Counted from the stretch's first letter, positions 13,285 through 25,120 are shown. The stretch: DNA of 64,000 nucleotides from Cryptomeria japonica (GCF_030272615.1 NC_081408.1:623284383-623348382), one strand, 5' to 3'. Numbers and translations: made by a program. Notes: generated from the letters alone by a model not told the origin.

Positions 13285-13625
13285 ACAATTATTCAAGACT
13301 ACATATATAAGTTGAAGGCGAAAAAATTGTGATCATATTGATAAAAAATACCATGATCTTGTTTTGGGAAGTAGATTTCTTTTGTTTAAAAATCTAAATA
13401 AAAGAAATTAGTATTTAGATAAAAAATTAAAAAATGTCACTTTTACAATTCATTCCATAATTAGTAGTTAAACAAAATGATACACCAAAGAAATTACCAA
13501 GTTCAAAGAACTATCACTTACAAAGTACAATATTAAAGGAACTAGCTAAACATCATTCAAAACATGTACAATTTCATGTTTCACATACCGTTATTTTCAT
13601 GATACACAATTGATTTACCCATTAG
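13285..13625. repeat. Direct repeat, copy 2 (interrupted)
   Basis: Second copy of the 12085-12290 block, carrying an extra AT-rich stretch at about 13365-13500 between its two halves. It lies just outside the right arm. Confidence 0.65.
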
Positions 13626-15911
13626 CACATATATTTTTAATATATCTATATAAAAACATCTAAAAATATCCTTCTCGAACACCTATTTTAAATCGATTTT
13701 ATAATATTTAAACTAGAATGTCATTAAAATGAGTGACCTCCTAACAAGCTGCAATGCTCCATCTTATATTTAAACTCAACAAATCCATATAGAATTTGAG
13801 GAAAGTCCCCCTTATGCGGAACCCCATTCGTGTTCAGTTCCTCCAATTTATGAAAGAAAGCAGTAAAACATTTCAAGGAAGTCCCCCTTATGTGGAATCC
13901 TTCCTTCCTTAACCTAACCTATACGAAGCTTCCTCATGTCTTATTTTAACTTTCTTAATCTAACGTTCTTCTTCGAGGTAACCGTTAGGTGGTTTCCGAG
14001 GAGGAAAGGACATTCTAGTCAAATCTGAGAAGCAGAGCCGAAACAAGTGCATATGGATTTTATTAATACAAAACTCATAAAAGAATGGATGGGCCCTGCC
14101 TCAAACTAAAATTTTCAAACTCGTGGAGCTACGCGGACGTTTCTTCTCAACGAGCTCAAACTCCTCCCTCTGTCGGAAAAAATAGTGCAGTCAAAGACGT
14201 GTTGCACAAGTAATTTTCAAGCACTTTCAAACCGGCTTTAGTACGTACGCAACTCCCTTACCATCGATTGGGCCACGTTTCAATTATTTCTGAAAGCGTG
14301 ATTGTGATGGTTAATCAAAGAATTAAATGATTTGTTTCCTTTTTTTTTTGGTAAAATCAGAGGAAATTCTCTTGAAGATTAATTTTCTGTGAAATGCACT
14401 ATAAACATTGTATTGTTCAGTAACCAGTTTTAAATGTATTCATGAAGGTCTATAGTGATTTGTTTATTATTTTTTTGGATTTGATTGTGTAGATTTTTAT
14501 GTTGTTAATGTTTCGGATCAGACACCATGATGTATCATCAAGACAAAAAGAACAAGTGAGAGCAAGTTTTAAACGATTTCTGAGTCCACTTGTGATATTG
14601 TTTTTATCAAAGGTGATCTTCATACAAGATATGTTTATGTTTATTATATATGTTTTTTTTAACTTAATAAATCAAAATAGTAGTGCATAATGCATCATAG
14701 TTAGTTGATTATTATTTATAATAAAATATAATTCATAAGTAGTAATAATCTTTTATTTGATGGGCGCAGATATACTTTGTATAGAGAATAGTCTTCACCA
14801 ATATTGTTAGGAGAAGAATTAGTTTCAAGATACAAAAATAGGTTTACTTGACATCGGTAAATCGAAGGATATAATTTTGTAGATTTGATGTGGAGATATA
14901 AAATTGTTCGATTAAAGAAGGTAATTAATTTTTGAAACATGACATTTTTTTTTTCATAAATTCGTTCTATTGTTTTAGTAAGATGATTATTGTAATGGAG
15001 AAATTTGTATATCCATGTAAATGAATTCTAGATTTATTTTAGAATTGTTGGGTAAGTGCACAAAGATGGTAGTCAAAAAGGGGGGTATAAGTGGACACTT
15101 TTTTTCTGAAATCAGGTGATCCTAAACTTAGAGGCAAAATTTGAAAGTCATCCACTCAAGATATGAAGATAATCAAAGAACAAATATTGTAGTACTCTTA
15201 ATCTAGTTTCCACTTTTTCAAAATTGGATAAGATTAAGGGGGTAAAATCCTTCGCGCACGAAAACATGACCCTGTTTTTTTCTGAAAAACATAACATAGT
15301 GTCTAATGTGTGCATAAAAAAGTTATAGTTAGATTTAGTATTTTGACAAATCCTTTGGCAAAAAGATAGTTAAGAGTGAGCACTAGAATATGTGTAATTT
15401 TTTGTAATTTTTTGTTGAGTATTTTTTTTTAATGATTTTTCCAATCGAGCACATGCTAAAAATTCGGTTCCTGTTCATGCACGAAGCATAAGTTGCACTA
15501 AACAAATCAAAAATACAATTTTTTAAAATTTTTTTTGTAAAGAATCAAGTGCACTACAATAATATATAAATTTTTTTAAATTTAAATACGTATATCAAAA
15601 GTTATTCAAAAAATGGTGCACCTATGTCTGTGAGAACTATGGAGACACTAGTAAAAGAAATTCAATAATAATATGTTATTGTTGTTCAAATTGAAAAAAA
15701 ATTATATGGTTAGAAAGCTTAGAAGATGGGTGAAAATATGGTGGCAATTTTAAAAATACCCACTTAATGAAGTGTAAACCTGATGATGACAAAGTCGATA
15801 AACCAAGTTGATAAAATAAAACACGTCAAAAATGAGAGAAATGGAGGGAAATCAAACTTCCAATCCGTAGCTTTATCATCCAGGCCTATTTCCAAGCCTA
15901 AAGAGTCAAAA
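13626..15911. other. No gene recognised
   Basis: AT-rich sequence. A short direct repeat around AAGTCCCCCTTATG occurs at about 13804 and 13880. No reading frame resembles a known protein, and the two overlapping 69-70 aa frames at about 15.8-16.0 kb are opposite-strand shadows of each other. Confidence 0.4.
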
Positions 15912-16056
15912 GCACGTACGTGGTACTTATGGTTTAAAAAGTGCGTACGCAGTATGTATAGTGTAAGCAGCACGTATGCGCTTGTTTCCCTTTAAACAAC
16001 GCGTGCGCACTATCTTTACTATAAACAGCGTGTACGCGCTATTGTATAATATGATA
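15912..16056. repeat. Five tandem 29-bp units with a conserved palindromic core
   Basis: Cores start at 15912, 15941, 15970, 15999 and 16028, exactly 29 bp apart: GCACGTACGTGG, GTGCGTACGCAG, GCACGTATGCGC, ACGCGTGCGCAC, GCGTGTACGCGC. Each is close to a palindrome of alternating purine and pyrimidine. Outside the core the units agree only loosely (TAT..T..TAAACA-like). Conservation of the core at fixed spacing suggests protein-binding sites, possibly subterminal transposase sites of the element that follows. That role is inference. Confidence 0.8.
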
Positions 16057-16200
16057 TTCTATGTATAATATGTGTATATACATATAATATATGTAATATA
16101 TAATATGTGTATAATATGACATTGTATATATAATATGTTTATATACATATAATATACTAAACATATATATACACATGTAAGTGTATCGTCTCTCCCTCTA
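16057..16200. repeat. AT-rich TATATACATATAATATA repeats
   Basis: Tandem-like AT sequence with two similar halves (TATAATATGTGTATATACAT and TATAATATGTTTATATACAT), directly after the 29-bp units. Confidence 0.7.
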
Positions 16201-16211
16201 AAACGCATACA

Positions 16212-16212
<1 letters not shown>

Positions 16213-16296
<84 letters not shown>
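16213..16296. repeat. (CT)n microsatellite
   Basis: About 40 CT units with one CA interruption. Confidence 0.95.
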
Positions 16297-16300
<4 letters not shown>

Positions 16301-16444
16301 TCTCCCCTTCTCCCTTCCTCCATACCCCATCCCTCTTTCTCTTCTTCTCTCCCTCCATACCCCATTGCAACTGTGTCTGCACTTCTATAGAAGTAAGTGA
16401 ATTTATTTCTTATCTGCAACTTCCTCTTTGATTTTTATCATGTA

Positions 16445-16495
16445 TTCTCTCCCTCCCTCTACCTCTCCCTTCCCCCCATGTTCTCTCCCACTCCC

Positions 16496-16543
<48 letters not shown>

Positions 16544-16686
16544 TCTCCCTCTCTCTACCTTCCCTCCCCCCTCTTCTCTCCCTCTCTCCCTCCCTCTACA
16601 TCTCCCTTCCCCCCATGTTCTCTCCCTCTCTCCCTCTCCCTCTCTCTCCCTCTCCCACCCCCCTCTCCCCCTCTCTCTCTCTCTCA

Positions 16687-16727
<41 letters not shown>

Positions 16728-16788
16728 CCCCTCTCCTTTCCCTCTCTCTCCCTCTCCCTCTCTCTCTCTCCCTCTCTCTCTCTCTATC
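16445..16788. repeat. CT/CCT-rich polypyrimidine tract
   Basis: Low-complexity CTCTCC sequence. A unit containing CTCCCTTCCCCCCATGTTCT occurs twice (about 16465 and 16602). Reading frames on both strands (Ser/Pro-rich or Arg/Glu-rich) are compositional artefacts. Confidence 0.9.
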
Positions 16789-16877
16789 ATGTACGCACCA
16801 TGTGTTGTTGTAGGATGCATATTGAATTTTCCATGCATTATGATATTTTTCATCATATTTGTTCTACTTTTCACACT

Positions 16878-18174
16878 AACGATGTTTTGTAGGAATGTAA
16901 TATACAAGCACCTCCTAAGCCAGCAAGAGAATTTATTTCAAGTGTGTTATGTAATAGACATGATGGTTGCATTTATTATAAGATGCTTTGTTTGGAAGGT
17001 TATTGTGCTATATGTGGTGGTTTGCAACGTTTACCAAGATGCATACATTTGAAGAGCACACATGAAATTGGTACAAAACTAGTTTCTTTCAGAAAATACA
17101 AGACAGTCACATATGAAGTTAAAGATGGAAAAGATTTGAAGAGATGTGAGCTAGTGAAAAATGATATGTGTAGCTCAATTTATGAAAATGTTTCAAGAGA
17201 AACTAGTTTATGAGTACATAATGCATACACATAGAGCTTGATGGTTAGATGAGCAATTCAAGTTGTGTAAGGACACATTTCCTCTTGGCACCATTGTCTC
17301 TATCGTTGATTTCGCTGAAAATTATACACTACAACCTCAAAATAAAGTGCAATCCATGTATTATCACTCTACACAAGTTTCTATTTTTGTACACATAGCA
17401 TTCATGCATGCAGATGATAGCATAGAGGAGGATAGAAAGGTTGTAAGAGAGTATCACTTCTACATAAGTGATGATCGTACTCATTCATCAGAGTTTGTAC
17501 AAGGATGCTTTATAGTTTTCTATGATAGTTTAAAGGAAAGGAACATACGATACAACCGACACTTAATATGGTCAGATAATTGCACCGCATAATTGAAGAA
17601 TGCAAGGATGTTTTATTGGTTGACAAGGATGCATGTGACAAGCGGTGTACAACATTTTTGGAATTTCACTGAGGCTGGACATGGTAAGGGAGAGCACGAT
17701 GGTGCAGGAGCATGTGTGAAAAGAGCCCAAGCTAGGGAAGAATTGAAGTACGAAGGTGGTGCTGAGTTGGTAGATGTAGGAACAATTGTACGATGGTGTA
17801 AGTCTACAATTGGTCCAGGTAATCCAGGTACGTCATTGGTTCGTAGATATTTTTGGTTGATTGCTGGATCTAACATTGAAAACTATCTAGATTGTTGTAC
17901 AGTTGTAGGATTGAGTGACATGCACTCATTTATGAGTTCAAATTCAAGTTCACTGATAATTTATACGAGACAGATGGTATGTTTTTTCTCTTCATGCATG
18001 TATTATTTTTGGGAACAATGTGAATTAGAAGAGTGGGTTGACAAATGGTCTTGTAGACTGTTGGTTCCCATTGATTCATATCAAATTCCCAAAGCACTAT
18101 AATTGAGCCAGATGGAGACATCAGTGGATTTTGACCATGTATCCGACCTAGTGGATTCAATTGATTTTTTGAGT
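16878..18174 (+). pseudogene. DDE-transposase-like gene, broken
   Basis: Translation gives a cysteine-rich stretch (CLEGYCAICGGLQRLPRC, about 16980-17045). After a frame change near 17213-17242 come WLDEQFKLCKDTFPLG, IVSIVDFAENYTLQPQNK, EYHFYISDDRTH, LIWSDNC, then a TAA in place of an expected Gln codon (about 17590), KNARMFYWLTRMHV, FTEAGHGKGEHDGAGACVKR and FFWL-type motifs. The DFAENY...SD(G)...HGKGxxDG order matches a protein family of plants and animals that I take to be transposase-derived, with Asp residues at DDE-like positions. A splice acceptor-like TTTTGTAG precedes GAATGT at about 16890. At least one frameshift and one in-frame stop make this copy non-functional. Family naming is uncertain; the motif pattern is clear. 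Confidence 0.6.
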
Positions 18175-18269
18175 TAATTTTTTTGCAAGTATTCTTTTTG
18201 GTTCATTTTGTTGTACATCATACTTTATTTTTGGTATTAATTAACACTTTATAAAATACAAGTCATGTG

Positions 18270-18690
18270 TATGCAGTTGCTGCAGAAGAGAACAATGAAG
18301 AAGGAACATATTACTATTTGTGTCGTTGTGTTGAGCCTAAAAGAAAATTGACAACCACAATCATTGACAGAGAGGGTATTGAGTACCCAATAGGGTCTGT
18401 TGTCGTGATAGAAACATGGCTTCGGAGATACCCTATCAAGAATTCTAATGTTTGGTTGTTTGAGGACTTTGAAACACACAGACATATTATTCATTTCTCT
18501 AACCTTGTTGTTGCAACAAATACTCATTTGATGAAGTACCGTGGTAGACCTCATAACAAGATTTTATGGAAAGTTCGTGAATCTAACCACGAGGCAATAC
18601 TTGACATAATACGGGTTAGAGCCAATCTGAAGGCTCACTTGATTGATTCTATGGTTCAGAGTAGAATGATTTTGAGAATTTTGTATAAAT
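18270..18690 (+). pseudogene. Probable C-terminal exon of the transposase-like gene
   Basis: An open frame reads YYYLCRCVEPKRKL, GIEYPIGSVVVIETWLRRYP, VWLFEDFETH and IHFSNLVVATNTHLMKYRG. It follows the transposase-like segment on the same strand after a 95-bp AT-rich spacer that could be an intron (an AG precedes TTGCTGCAGAAG at about 18279). The content suggests a folded domain continuing the same protein. I do not recognise the domain by name, and linkage to the upstream part is inferred from position. Confidence 0.45.
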
Positions 18691-18736
18691 CATCAACGAA
18701 TTGTTCTATATTCATTTTTTGTATATATAAATGCCC

Positions 18737-19029
18737 ATGAGCTATTTTTTACATGTTTAGGGGCATAATTTTGTATATTTAAGTGGCAATGAGTTGATTT
18801 GTACATATGTGCATGCCAAATTTTGTATATTAAAATAGCGATGAGCTGAATCGCACATATTGTAATGCCAAATTTTGTATAAAAGCCCATGAGATGATTT
18901 GTATATTAAAATGGCGATGAACTGAATCACATATATTGTAATGTCAATTTTTTTATCAAAGCTCGTGAGATTATTTGTAAGACAATTTTTTGTATAATCA
19001 AATAGACAAGAGCTGATTTGACCATATTT
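18737..19029. repeat. Degenerate tandem repeat of about 50 bp
   Basis: Units begin with ATGAGCTGA-like words at 18737, 18789, 18841, 18889, 18917, about 18965 and 19008. Common internal words are GCCAAATTTTGTATA and ATTAAAATGGCG. The array runs into the N gap, so its true length is unknown. Confidence 0.75.
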
Positions 19030-19529
19030 NNNNNNNNNNNNNNNNNNNNNNNNNNNNNNNNNNNNNNNNNNNNNNNNNNNNNNNNNNNNNNNNNNNNNNN
19101 NNNNNNNNNNNNNNNNNNNNNNNNNNNNNNNNNNNNNNNNNNNNNNNNNNNNNNNNNNNNNNNNNNNNNNNNNNNNNNNNNNNNNNNNNNNNNNNNNNNN
19201 NNNNNNNNNNNNNNNNNNNNNNNNNNNNNNNNNNNNNNNNNNNNNNNNNNNNNNNNNNNNNNNNNNNNNNNNNNNNNNNNNNNNNNNNNNNNNNNNNNNN
19301 NNNNNNNNNNNNNNNNNNNNNNNNNNNNNNNNNNNNNNNNNNNNNNNNNNNNNNNNNNNNNNNNNNNNNNNNNNNNNNNNNNNNNNNNNNNNNNNNNNNN
19401 NNNNNNNNNNNNNNNNNNNNNNNNNNNNNNNNNNNNNNNNNNNNNNNNNNNNNNNNNNNNNNNNNNNNNNNNNNNNNNNNNNNNNNNNNNNNNNNNNNNN
19501 NNNNNNNNNNNNNNNNNNNNNNNNNNNNN
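19030..19529. other. Assembly gap (500 N)
   Basis: Exactly 500 undetermined bases, a conventional gap size, so the real distance may differ. It separates tandem repeats on the left from copia coding sequence on the right. Confidence 1.
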
Positions 19530-19544
19530 GATGGAAACATTGAT

Positions 19545-21230
19545 AGTTAATCAACACCCACCAATATCACAAAATCTTTACCAAAGTGGCATACTAGTAC
19601 CATTCGAGATGCAAAGCTAGATGGATTTCCATACATTTCCACTTCAAGTCTAAGGACTCACAGCTTGGCTCGCAATGAGGTAAACTTATCTCTAATGACT
19701 ACAGTTGTTGAAAATTTTGAGCCATCTAATGTTAAGAAAGCACTAGAGTCAAAGCCTCAAGTGGAAAGAGGCAATGGATGCAGAGTATCAATCTCTGATG
19801 AAAAACAACATTTGGGAGCTTATTGATCTACCACCTAGTAAGAAAGCTATTGGTTGTAAATGGATTTTTAAATCTAAGTATAAATAAAATGGTAGCATAG
19901 ATAAACACAATCCTAGGCTTTTAGCCAAGGCTTATGCCTAGAAAGAAGGGATAGACTATTAGGAAAACATTTCTCCCTCTGCAAAGATAAAAGCCATTAA
20001 AATGATTTTTGGCTTTAGTTGCCCAATTTGGTTGAAAATTATAACAATGGATGTAAAAAGGTGCCTTTTTTAATGGATACCTTAAAGAAGAGGTCTATAT
20101 GACCCAACCAAAGAGATATATTGCACTTGATAAAGAAGAAAAGGTGTGCAAGCTAATCAAGTCCCTATATGGTCTCAAACAGGCTCCTAGAGATTGGTAT
20201 ATCAAGATTGATGAGCATGTTCTAAAACATGGTTTGAATAGGCATCCATATGATCCAAATGTCTACCTCAAATATCAAGGGGGGATATTGTGATAATTAA
20301 TGTATATGTTGATGACTTTGTTGCCACGAGTATCTCAGAAGAAATGGTTGAAACAACCAAGAATGATCTCAAGAAGGCTTTTGATATGACAGATCTTGGA
20401 CTATTACAAACAAAACACCATATCTTTGTGTCATAGAGGAAATATGCCAAAACACTACTTGAGAAATTCAGAATGATGGATTCCAAACCCATGTCTACAC
20501 CTATGAAATCAAGTTTGCAATTATCTACAACTAATACTTCTTCTCAAGCGAATGCAACTCTCTATCATCAAATGATTGGAAGTTTGATTTACTTGACTTA
20601 TACTAGACTAGACATTAGTTTTTCCATTAATTATCTATCAAGTTCATGTAAGAACCAAAAATGTCCCATTGGAGTGCAACAAAAAGGGTCTTAAAGTATA
20701 TACATGGTACAATGGATCATGTTTTAGAATATAAAAAGAATGATCAATTCTTCTTGACAAGATACAAAAAATGCAGACTATGTAGGTTCAATTGATGATA
20801 GAAAATTCAAATCTGCATTTGTTTGCTTCCTAGGTTCAGGACCTATTTTATGGGGAAGTAAGAAGTAACCCATAGTTGCTTATTCCTCAATAGAAGTGGA
20901 ATATCATGCAGAAAGTTCAACAGTTTGTGAAGCAGTTTGGCTACATCGCATATTAGAAGGATTGGGGCTACCACAAAACCAAGCTACAGTCCTCTATTGT
21001 GACAATAAGAGTGTTCTCAATCTTGTTCATTATCTAGTATTGAATGAATAGACCAAGCATATTGAAGTTGATTGTCACTTCATTTGAGAACATGTTCAGC
21101 AACACAACATTCAACTCTAGTTCTGGTCTACACAAGAACAATGTGCTGATATCTTCACCAAGCCTCTTGCACATGTGAAGTTTGAAACTTTTTAGGATTC
21201 TCTTATTAGTACTTTAAAGAAATGATATAA
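19545..21230 (+). pseudogene. Ty1/copia pol fragment: reverse transcriptase and RNase H, decayed
   Basis: Reverse transcriptase landmarks in order: a WKEAMDAEY-like start (split by frameshift, about 19770), NNIWELIDLPPSKKAIGCKW (about 19805), the TMDVK region (about 20045), GYLKEEVYMTQP, KSLYGLKQAPRDWY (about 20160) and the catalytic NVYVDDFV (about 20300). RNase H follows: DYVGSIDDRK (normally AD.AG), YSSIEVEYHA, LYCDNKSV, TKHIEVDCHFI and ADIFTKPLAHVKFE. Many stops and frameshifts (for example at about 20436, 20692, 20870 and 21050) show an old inactive copy. Gag, protease and integrase would lie in or before the N gap. The polypurine tract AAGTGGGAAA and an LTR follow immediately. Confidence 0.9.
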
Positions 21231-21241
21231 TAAGTGGGAAA

Positions 21242-21447
21242 TGTTGGTTATTACATCATTCTGGTATGATTTGTTTGGTTTGTTTATTTGTTTGTAATTT
21301 GTTATGGATTGTTAGTCTATTTAGGCAAGTATTTGTTATTTTGTTAAACCCATGATTAGCAAATTATCCACACTATTGCAATCATACTGCTGTATAAATA
21401 TCTTTCATAATGCAATATGATGGCAACTTTTTGGCTTTAATTTGTCA
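21242..21447 (+). repeat. 3' LTR of the copia element (about 206 bp)
   Basis: Starts TGTTGGTTATTACATCATTC right after a purine tract and ends in TTTGTCA. It is the same family as the LTR at 53516-53711 (shared TATGATTTGTTTGGTTTGTT and TAAATATCTTTCATAATGCA). The short length is typical of compact copia families. Confidence 0.85.
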
Positions 21448-21582
21448 ATAACATAAACATTAATGTAATGTATAAAATGTAGGAGTAGATTTCGTATGAA
21501 ATAAAAGGCACGTGGAATCCCTTGTGAATCAGCAAGGACCACCTTGCAAGGCTAAATACTCTTGGGTGAAATTTATTAAATG

Positions 21583-22408
21583 AAGAAATGGTTGTATAAC
21601 ATTAATGATCACACTGAGAAGAATTATATCCAATACAATAAAATTTATATATGTAGTTTAAAAAGATAAATAATTTTTTTACTGTATACTATACAAATTG
21701 TATCCTAAATTTCCTTAAGCTATGCAAAATTTAAAGACACCCTGTAAACATCAACAAGTATGCTTACATAGTGTTCAATGTGCTAATTCTTAATGTTAGA
21801 GATATACACCACATGAATAGCCTTAATAATAAACATTGCCACTAGAAAACATAGATTCAATATGTATTAGCATGGAAAATGCATACAAACTATTTGACAA
21901 AATGACTATAGGAAATGTCATCTATTAATTAAAAAAAATCATATTCTTGAATATGGTACATAAGGGTTGCCTAGAAATAAATGAATAAGACTACATATTC
22001 TTGAAATTATATATACAAAATCTGTATTCAATATAATCAATCTTTAAGTTAACAAAATTTGTATTCAATGTAATCAATTTTTGAGTTAACCATTTTCATT
22101 GGTTATAATAAAATGTTGAGTTCAAATTAACTTGAATTTGTTTATTTTTATTTTTTTTTCACATTTCAAAATCAATTTACTTACATTGTAAATAGCTACT
22201 CGTAACAAAAGCAAATTTCATTTCTTACGATTTTTCTGCCTTCCAATATATTTCCAAAATTATATCTCACTATTCAATTAACAGTGTAGGTGCTAGTTAA
22301 TAGATGATCTCAACTATTTAATCTCTATGATTTTCATTATATGTTTCAATTTTTGGCTGTTGGATCCCTTTTCAAATCCGCTAGCACAGAGAGGTTGCAG
22401 TTTGCAGA
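21583..22408. repeat. Dispersed repeat block, copy 1
   Basis: Shares about 830 bp with 55883-56757, from AGAAATGGTTGTATAACAT to GGTTGCAGTTTGCAGA. It contains two units of a 35-bp TGTATTCAATGTAATCAAT repeat, where copy 2 has three. Type unknown; no coding capacity. The block may continue to about 22530. Confidence 0.85.
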
Positions 22409-23828
22409 AACCTGTGAGCAAAAGTAAATATGAGCTCCATGTTTGGAGAAAATATGTTCGTGAGCAAGAGCTATTGCAGAAGCCTCGATTTTGAGGCCTC
22501 CAAAGAAGCGTAGCACTTAAAGACATCCCAGAGGGTAAACCCTTCCATGTGTTCCATTACCTCATCACTTGTGTCCCTTACATAACTTGGTTTTTATGTG
22601 GCAGCATAGTCACTTCCAAAACTTAGTACAAACTTAATACCCTCTATTAATTAATTTTTAATTTTATCACCTTGTCCTTCAAATTTTTTGTATTCTATAG
22701 AACTTAAGAATTTTAAACTTATATGCATTTAATATTAATATTAGATTATTTTAATTAAAAAATTTTAAATTGTAAACTTTTTATCAAAGTTTATAACAAA
22801 ATTTAATCTAATGTTTAATTAAGAGTTTTCTAATTTTAAATTTCTAATCTCTAAATTTAATTTTTATGTTATCTGAGTTAGTACAATTGTTTATTTTTTT
22901 TCAAGGTGCAATGAAAATAATATAGAATGGATTATATTTTTCAATCTAAAAAACACTTATAAGTTTAATTTATTTTAATTTTTAATTTTAATAAAAATTA
23001 CATTATTACATATCAAATATATAATTAATTGATTTTAAGAAATCAATTAATTTTTATAGATGATGCTCTTGCATTATAAGATTTCTTTTGGCGTATTTTA
23101 CATTATTTTTTAAATATACAAGTATGCTAGTATATCTTCATTTGTAAAATTTGAATTTGACAATTGGGAGAGAGTGTGATTTTAAGAGAGAATTGTGAAG
23201 GTACTTGAGATTTCTTGGAAGGAATGGAGCTTTTTCCACCATTTGCACAAGTTAGAGTTAGGAAGTAGGCTTGTGTATATTTCATTGTTTTATTTTGTGA
23301 AATGGTGCATGTTTATTGAGATTGAAAGAGTAATTGGATGTTGGATGGTTTAATTGTATTTGAGATGATTTTTTTTCTCTTTTTGCATTTTGTGTTTCTC
23401 TAAAGGAAAGATGTGGGGATTGGAATATTTTACTTTCAATTTAGAAATATAATTTTTTATAAGCTTGTGAAGGTTTGAGATAGTGTTTTAATATTACTTC
23501 TTTGTCAGATTCCACCCTATAGATTGTAAGCCTAGGCATGTATTGTGGTTTTGAGTTGGATGAGGGAAACCTTGTTGAGATTACTTGCATATTTTGAGAG
23601 ATAAGTGGTGATACTCTTGTTTGAAATGAAATTGGTATAAATGATTATTGTGGGATTACGACTTGTGAATTTATGAGGTTGTCAATTATGTTGGAAGAGA
23701 TGTTACCAAAGAGATAAGTGTTTGCACATGATCTATGCTAGATTGTGGAATAGATTTGTTGTGTATGTATTCTATTTCTCAATTGGGGTAGTAAGTCCCT
23801 TGATAATCCATTCTCTCCAATGGAAAGT
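22409..23828. other. No gene recognised
   Basis: A short minus-strand frame spanning the end of the repeat block (about 22314-22526) reads through a Cys/Leu-rich peptide I do not recognise. The remainder is strongly AT-rich. Confidence 0.35.
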
Positions 23829-25115
23829 TGTAAGGTCCCCTTTCTAGCATATTTGATAAATTTTGTCATTAGCCCATTTTTATATGGTCCTATAGGCTAA
23901 CCAGGACATCTAAGGGATCTTGGGGACATTTGTTCTTAGATAGTTTTAGTTTTAGGCAATTTCGAGGCGATTTGGTGTAGTTTTTGCATACTATCTATTT
24001 ATAGTAAGTCAGTTATGGGCACCAATAGAGTCATTTAGTAGGCTAACGATTTTGAGGATAGTTGATGGATTTAGTTTTGATGAGCAACTCAATTTCATAT
24101 AGCTCAGTGGGTTTAAATAAAATAATGATAAAGTTGTAATTTAATAAAGTTAAATTAAAAGATTTAACTTTATTGTTATTTATTATTAAAGGGCTAGATA
24201 TAAAGTAAAGATGATTTATTTTAAAAGAACTGAATGAGGCCTTTATTATTTTGTACACCACATTAGGAAAACTAAAAAGTGACTTTATTTATCCCACATT
24301 GACTGATGGAAAGAGTGAGGCCCCTTGAGATTGTTATTAAAGCAAACTAGTGAAGTTCATTTGGCATGTTTAATTGTAGATTTCAGAAGTTTGCCTACAA
24401 GAGAGTTCTTTCAAGGGTTTGTGAGGGTGAAATCCCTCATAAGTGACATTCTCTATGCTATTGAGAGACATAGTTTGGAGGATTTTTTGGTGATTTCATC
24501 CAGGAAACACAACGGGGCTTCATTATTGGTTTGATATATACAGTTTGATCCACCGAGTGCTTAGGGTAGATTTAGATAAGTTTGTTAGAGCAGATTTGAG
24601 GATATTTATGACAACAAAAGAAGGAAAATGGAAGATTTTAGAGTTTGCTACAATGTTGTGCTATATTACCGCTATTATAGTAGTTTTTCTATAGTACACG
24701 CTGCTATAGTGATTTGGTATATTTTGGCTGATTTTAGTTTAAAATCAGACTTATGCATTTCTAGATGCATCCAATTTAGAGTGCCATTTGGGTGTTTTTG
24801 TGGGCAGTTCTAGAAAAAAAAAAGTCACATTTTGTGGGTATGTGTGATTTTGATATTAGATGATATTTAATGAATTGGGTTGTCTTTATTTTAGAGAGAA
24901 ACTAAATATTTAGATTTACAAATATATCTAGAATTTTTAGCCCATTGAATTTATGAGTATTGCAATCACTTCTGAATAGTTTATTGTTGTGCTTCTTTTG
25001 GTAATACAAACACTTCAAAAAAACAAGAAACCCCTTTTACAACTTCTGTCAAGTTTGGAAAGATAAAATAAACAAAAAAAAATTTATAATAAAGAGAACA
25101 AGGCAGGTTGTTACA
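23829..25115. mobile_element. Solo LTR, 1287 bp, with 5-bp target duplication
   Basis: Begins TGTAAGGTCCCC and ends GGTTGTTACA, giving the terminal inverted bases TGTAA/TTACA. AAAGT is found directly before (23824-23828) and directly after (25116-25120), a perfect 5-bp target duplication. No internal domain or second LTR is present, so this is best read as the product of LTR-LTR recombination. Superfamily cannot be fixed from the LTR alone; the start resembles gypsy-type LTRs. Short frames inside are not genes. Confidence 0.85.
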
Positions 25116-25120
25116 AAAGT

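Noticed and set aside
15912-16056. Evenly spaced repeats resembling a CRISPR array
   Set aside because: Nuclear plant DNA, units are tandem without unique spacers, and no cas genes are present.
16059-17052. Overlapping Ser/Pro-rich and Arg/Glu-rich frames
   Set aside because: Pure composition effects of the CT tract; both strands are open at once.
18757-19620. Long frames of 180-266 residues
   Set aside because: They consist mostly of X from the 500-N gap.
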